The notes beneath the pieces were generated by a model. That model made no database searches. It had not been told where the DNA came from and worked only from the letters and a program-made list of their open reading frames with translations. A stretch of 9,920 nt of DNA from NCBI GenBank assembly GCA_013041975.1, contig JABDQZ010000182.1, positions 1-9,920 of the forward strand, read 5' to 3'. Position 1 is the first letter of the stretch. Each line of letters starts with the position of its first letter. Shown in pieces: positions 6,546 through 9,920 of the stretch. Source of the stretch: Gammaproteobacteria bacterium (GTDB taxonomy: Bacteria; Pseudomonadota; Gammaproteobacteria; Chromatiales; Chromatiaceae). The position numbers and the translations under genes are program-made.

Positions 6546-8038
6546 CTAAAGCTGTTTTGCCCGTTTCAGCAGATACTGCATCAGCAAGCTGACCGGTCTG
6601 CCGGTAGCCCCTTTGTCTTTGCCACCGCTGATCCAGGCGGAACCGGCGATGTCCAGGTGAGCCCATTGGTATTTTTTGGTAAAACGAGACAGAAAACAGG
6701 CAGCAGTGATGCTACCTGCTGCACGACCACCAATGTTAGCCATGTCAGCGAAGTTGCTGTCGAGCTGCTGCTGATAATCATCCCAGATAGGCAGGCGCCA
6801 GACACGATCGTTCGATTCCTGCCCAGCCTGAGTCAGGTCGTCAGCCAGTGCATCATTATTGGACATCAGGCCTGATGCCTGGCTACCCAGTGCAATGATG
6901 CAGGCACCGGTCAAGGTGGCAATGTCGATAACCACCGCAGGATCGTATTTGTCACAATAGGTCAGCGCGTCACATAAAATCAGTCGGCCTTCAGCATCCG
7001 TGTTTAATACCTCGATCGTCTGGCCGGACATGCTGGTGACAATATCACCCGGTTTATTGGCATCACCATCGGGCAGGTTTTCCGAGGAAGGTACAATACC
7101 GACCACATTGATGGGTAGATCAAGTTCAGCACAGGCCTGCAGGGTACCCAGTACCGAGGCGCCGCCACACATGTCATATTTCATTTCATCCATGTTGGCA
7201 GATGGTTTTATTGAAATGCCCCCAGCATCAAAAGTCAGGCCTTTACCAACCAGTACAACAGGTTTTGTTTTTGCTGATGCTCCCTTGTATTCCATGATGA
7301 TCAGCTTGGCAGGCTGACGGCTGCCACGTGACACTGACAGTAATGCACCCATACCCAGCTTTTTCATATCCTTTTCTTCAAGCACGCTGACTTTCATTTT
7401 TCTGATGCCGCGTTTGATGTCGTGTGCCTGTTCGGCCAGGTAGGTTGGTGTGCAGATATTGCCCGGCAGGTTGGCAAGGTCTTTGGCAAGTGACTGACCG
7501 CTAGCGATAGCCTTGCCATGAGCGACCGCTTTTTCAAATCTTGATTTGAGTTTGCCGTCTGTCATCAGCAAAGTGATTTTCTTTAACGGGCGCTTATTGG
7601 TTGAGGCTTCACTTTTACATTCGTCAAAACGATACAGGCTGTTTTCAGCCGCGTTGACCAGAGAGCGAACCAGATCATAAGCATTATTGTCATCCGTCGA
7701 TTCAGGCAGTACAAAAGTCGCGTCTATTGTATTGGACTCATGGAGTTGTTTTGTTGCTGAGCCCACGGCTTTGGCGAAAGTATTACTGTTGAATTCCTTT
7801 TTATTGCCACAGGCCAGTAACAGAATGCGTTCGGCTTTTAGTGATCCCGTATCGTAGGAGAGCAGGGTCTGGCCAGTCTGGCCAGTTTTCAGGTCACCTT
7901 TTTTCAGCAGTTTTTTCACCAGGTCATGGCTTGCTTCATCAACCAGTTTGTTGCCTGAATGACTGTTGGAAAAAACGGGTACGACAGGCAGCCGGTACGA
8001 AGAGTTGAAATATCTGCTTTCTTAACGATGTAATCCAT
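6546..8038 (-). pseudogene. pepA: Leucyl aminopeptidase (PepA, M17), frameshifted near the N-terminus
   Basis: PepA is a hexameric two-metal cytosolic aminopeptidase, and in some enterics also a DNA-binding regulator. The catalytic domain is intact in one frame down to 6546: GKGLTFDAGG, SIKPS, MKYDMCGG and NTDAEGRL supply the metal and catalytic residues (Lys266, Asp271, Lys278, Asp289, Asp348, Glu350, Arg352 in the restored numbering, each 4 below E. coli). The expected start, ATG 8038, has an AGGA 8 bases upstream and encodes MDYIVKKADISTLRTGCL, but then leaves frame and stops after 40 codons. Restoring one G (CTGTCGTACCC to CTGGTCGTACCC, about 7985) rejoins it as VVPVFSNSHSGNKLVDEAS and gives 497 residues, the family length. 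The GTG at 7919 that opens the downstream frame lacks a ribosome-binding site. It is either a sequencing or assembly error or a recent lesion. Confidence 0.88.
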
Positions 8039-8066
8039 TCTGGTTCCTGATTTGTTGTAAGATTTT

Positions 8067-8072
8067 TATAAT
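8067..8072 (+). promoter_or_regulatory. Candidate -10 box for rsmJ
   Basis: A perfect TATAAT lies 30 bases upstream of the rsmJ ATG in the 64-base divergent gap to pepA. A weak TTCCTG 17 bases upstream (8044-8049) could serve as -35. The transcript would start near 8079 and have a short leader. Promoter calls by eye in AT-rich gaps are unreliable. Confidence 0.35.
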
Positions 8073-8102
8073 TTCAAAACACATGACTTTAGTGCCTTCT
8101 TA

Positions 8103-8795
8103 ATGAATGATCAAATACTAAACTCTCAGCTTGAAGCAGCCGGGTTCCGGTTGGCTAATGCTGGCGCTGTGCTGTCGCTTGAGGCACTCGATAACAGTTT
8201 CAAATCTTTTTACATTGATTTTATTGAAGGTAAAAACCGCCATCGACGATTGTTTGGTGGAGGCAAAGGCCAGCCTTTGGCCAGAGCTGTTGGTATGAAA
8301 AAAGGTTTTATTCCTTCTGTGCTGGATGTGACTGCTGGAATGGGGCGAGATGCTTTTGTGCTGGCAACGCTGGGATGTACGGTGACGATGATTGAGCGGT
8401 CGCCGGTGATTTCGATGTTGCTGGAAAATGCGTTGCAACGTGCAGCAGTGCATAGCGAAGTCTCAAAAATTGTTTCACGAATAAGCTTTTATCAAGCAGA
8501 TAGTCTTGATTTTCTGGAGATTATGGATCAAGGCGACAAGCCTGATGTGATTTACATGGATCCCATGTATCCACACCGGGACAAGTCAGCGCAGGTGAAA
8601 AAGGAGATGCGTATTTTCAGAGCTTTGGTCGGTGATGATATTGACAGCGATCGATTGCTGGAACTGGCAAGGAGCAGGGTGTTACGCAGAATTGTGGTCA
8701 AGCGGCCGAAAGGGGCTGAGTATCTCGCTGGCCTGAAGCCTCATAGCGAGGTGGCCAGCAAGAATACGAGGTATGACATTTATTTACCGGTTTGA
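8103..8795 (+). CDS. rsmJ: 16S rRNA (guanine1516-N2)-methyltransferase
   Basis: RsmJ (formerly YhiQ, DUF548) uses S-adenosylmethionine to methylate G1516 of 16S rRNA in the 30S subunit. The protein has 230 residues, about 20 fewer than E. coli, mainly from a shorter N-terminus. SAM motif I is LDVTAGMGRDAFVLA (74-88), the acidic end of strand 2 is MIERSP (96-101), and the catalytic motif is DVIYMDPMYPHRDKSAQVKK (148-167), almost the same as the E. coli DPMFPHKQKSALVKKEM segment. KRPKGA (200-205) follows near the end. The ATG at 8103 has no clear Shine-Dalgarno; its A is shared with the TAA of a six-codon upstream frame (8083-8103). It diverges from pepA, and its stop lies 1 base from the stop of the convergent lipoprotein gene. 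Confidence 0.95.
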   Translation: MNDQILNSQLEAAGFRLANAGAVLSLEALDNSFKSFYIDFIEGKNRHRRLFGGGKGQPLARAVGMKKGFIPSVLDVTAGMGRDAFVLATLGCTVTMIERSPVISMLLENALQRAAVHSEVSKIVSRISFYQADSLDFLEIMDQGDKPDVIYMDPMYPHRDKSAQVKKEMRIFRALVGDDIDSDRLLELARSRVLRRIVVKRPKGAEYLAGLKPHSEVASKNTRYDIYLPV

Positions 8796-8796
8796 C

Positions 8797-9051
8797 TTAT
8801 ATATCCTTACATTTTGTCAGGTCGGCCACAATTTTTGCCTGCAATGCACAGCCACGCTGAAGATCTGTCGAGTTCTGGCATTGCCTGAGCATTTGATTTT
8901 TCGGCTTGGCGAATTTCCCAAGAATTTTTGTACTGTGTTCTACAATCTCTCCACATTGGGTTGCAGGGACGGGGATATAGTCTTCGGAACAACCAGTGGC
9001 CAAGAGCAGGGTTGCTGTGAAGATAACTGGTAAAAAGCGTGTTTTGTTCAT
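8797..9051 (-). CDS. Small cysteine-containing lipoprotein, unknown function
   Basis: This 84-residue protein opens with a classic lipoprotein signal peptide: MNKTR, a hydrophobic stretch (about 6-19) and the lipobox LATGC with the lipidated Cys21. The +2 and +3 residues are Ser-Glu, which suggests no Asp-type inner-membrane retention signal. The mature part has four more cysteines (33, 58, 68, 81), enough for two disulfides in the periplasm; the pattern is TQCGEIVEH, LRQCQN, QRGCAL, TKCKD. I do not recognise the family. The ATG at 9051 is preferred because the signal peptide begins there; a TTG at 9069 would add six residues. A GAGG lies 12 bases upstream of the ATG. The gene is monocistronic, convergent with rsmJ (1-base gap) and downstream of hemN on the same strand. 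Confidence 0.75.
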   Translation of the reverse strand: MNKTRFLPVIFTATLLLATGCSEDYIPVPATQCGEIVEHSTKILGKFAKPKNQMLRQCQNSTDLQRGCALQAKIVADLTKCKDI

Positions 9052-9084
9052 TATCGTTGTAAGCCTCAAATAACATTGCTTATG

Positions 9085-9121
9085 ATTCTATAGGATAGAA
9101 TATATTTTAATAATATTCTAT
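9085..9121. repeat. Cluster of ATTCTAT inverted repeats in an AT-rich gap
   Basis: ATTCTAT occurs at 9085-9091 and again at 9115-9121, with its complement ATAGAAT between at 9095-9101. The first pair makes a 7-bp-arm palindrome with a 3-base centre; the second makes perfect 9-bp arms (9095-9103 and 9113-9121) around a 9-base centre. This lies 34-70 bases upstream of the lipoprotein start and just after the hemN stop. It could be an operator for the lipoprotein gene or alternative hairpins; the arms lack GC, so it is a poor terminator. Confidence 0.45.
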
Positions 9122-9141
9122 AAGCCAATGATTACAATGAA

Positions 9142-9920
9142 TTAAATGACCTTGGAAAAACGAGCCTGCTGTTGCTGTTTCATGTAAATATCAAATACCA
9201 TGCAGATATTACGGATCAGAAAGCGTCCCTTGGGCATGACATTGATTTGATTACCGGTCAGTTCGATCAGGCCATCATCAGCCATATCCTTAAGCTGTCG
9301 AAGTTCGGTTTCGAAATATTCACCAAAACTGATCTCCCAGATTTTTTCGATGACAGCGAAATCCAGAGTGAAATTACAGATCAGCTTGGTGATCACGTCC
9401 CGCCTGATTTCATCATCTCGGTTCAGGCGCAGGCCGCGGAAGACGGCAAGTGATCCTGAGTCAATCATTTCATAGTATTCATCCAGTGTTTTGAGGTTCT
9501 GGGAGTAGGTGGGCCCAACCATGCCGATTGAGGTAATGCCGATGCCGATCAGGTCACATTCGGCGTGTGTGGAGTAACCCTGGAAGTTTCTGTAAAGCGT
9601 ACCTTCGCGCTGTGCAATCGCCAGTTCATCATCTGGTTTGGCGAAGTGGTCCATGCCAATATAGACATAACCTGCCTGCGCCAGTTTGTCAGCTGTCATG
9701 GTCAGAATGTCCAGCTTTTCCTGTGGGCTGGGTAATTCATCTTCATTAATGCGGCGTTGTGGCTTGAATAGCGTCGGCAAGTGCGCATAGTTGAAAATTG
9801 ACATGCGATCCGGCGAAGCCTGAATGACCTTGTCAAGTGTCGTTTCAAAGGATTTGACACTTTGGAAAGGTAATCCGTAGATCAGGTCGATGCTCATGGA
9901 CTTGAACCCCTGTTCGCGGG
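9142..9920 (-). CDS. hemN: Oxygen-independent coproporphyrinogen III oxidase, C-terminal part
   Basis: HemN is a radical-SAM enzyme that decarboxylates coproporphyrinogen III to protoporphyrinogen IX without oxygen, in heme synthesis. About 258 C-terminal residues (E. coli protein 457) lie in the window; the frame stays open to the right edge, reading REQGFKSMSIDLIYGLPFQ. The internal ATG at 9897 is therefore not the start. Bona fide HemN, rather than the HemW look-alike, is indicated by YIGMDHFAKPDDELAIAQRE, RNFQGYSTHAECDLIGIGI, RRDVITKLICNF and the C-terminal GRFLIRNICMVFDIYM. The radical-SAM CxxxCxxC cluster motif lies beyond the window and could not be checked. Expression under low oxygen is expected from the enzyme class, but its promoter is outside the window. 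Confidence 0.95.
   Translation of the reverse strand, partial: REQGFKSMSIDLIYGLPFQSVKSFETTLDKVIQASPDRMSIFNYAHLPTLFKPQRRINEDELPSPQEKLDILTMTADKLAQAGYVYIGMDHFAKPDDELAIAQREGTLYRNFQGYSTHAECDLIGIGITSIGMVGPTYSQNLKTLDEYYEMIDSGSLAVFRGLRLNRDDEIRRDVITKLICNFTLDFAVIEKIWEISFGEYFETELRQLKDMADDGLIELTGNQINVMPKGRFLIRNICMVFDIYMKQQQQARFSKVI

Noticed and set aside
6535..6666. N-terminal extension of holC into pepA
   Set aside because: The 44 extra residues are an out-of-frame reading of pepA and do not resemble chi; homology starts at the GTG 6534.
7917..7919. GTG 7919 as a true pepA start giving a 457-residue protein
   Set aside because: No ribosome-binding site, the upstream sequence in the same frame still encodes PepA residues (NKLVDEASHDL), and a proper start with AGGA exists at 8038.
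8807..9076. Alternative 89-residue minus-strand frame overlapping the lipoprotein gene
   Set aside because: No signal peptide or plausible composition; the overlapping frame has a complete lipobox and regular cysteines.
1..9920. Mobile elements, CRISPR arrays, tRNA or rRNA genes, defence or toxin-antitoxin genes
   Set aside because: I looked for transposase, integrase, regular direct repeats, cloverleaf-like segments and paired small genes, and saw none; the window is mostly recognisable chromosomal genes.

Overview
The window looks like part of a gammaproteobacterial chromosome of moderate GC. The basis is the close resemblance of HolC, PepA, RsmJ, HemN and Aer to their enterobacterial counterparts and the adjacency of pepA and holC. 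I see no phage, transposon, integrase, CRISPR, tRNA or rRNA. The genus cannot be read from the sequence.

Left to right: (1) 1-1306, minus strand, is the promoter-proximal end of a V/A-type ATPase operon: a short coiled-coil stalk subunit (G/H-like) followed 4 bases later by subunit C (AC39/d family), which runs off the left edge. V/A-type ATPases are unusual in this class. (2) Divergent from it, plus strand, is an ALKBH2-like AlkB demethylase, then an Aer-type PAS chemoreceptor. (3) Convergent with aer is a soluble chemoreceptor with a C-terminal zinc-binding CZB domain. The two receptors share a 62-base perfect inverted repeat over the signalling hairpin tip. (4) Divergent from the CZB receptor is a PLP-dependent enzyme of the ACC deaminase/D-cysteine desulfhydrase family. 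(5) 5777-8038, minus strand, is a pepA-holC-orf cluster. pepA carries an apparent one-base deletion near codon 19, and the last gene overlaps the tail of the PLP enzyme antisense. (6) rsmJ (16S rRNA methyltransferase) is divergent from pepA. (7) Convergent with rsmJ is a small cysteine-rich lipoprotein, and after an AT-rich, palindrome-rich gap comes the C-terminal part of hemN, running off the right edge.

Functionally most of this is housekeeping (peptide turnover, replication clamp loader, rRNA methylation, heme synthesis), mixed with redox and damage responses (Aer, CZB receptor, AlkB) and ion or energy coupling (V/A-ATPase). I do not see a defence island or an obviously novel multigene system. 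The best leads are the paired chemoreceptors linked by the 62-bp inverted repeat, which could allow in-frame domain swapping by inversion, the frameshifted pepA, and the V/A-ATPase operon.
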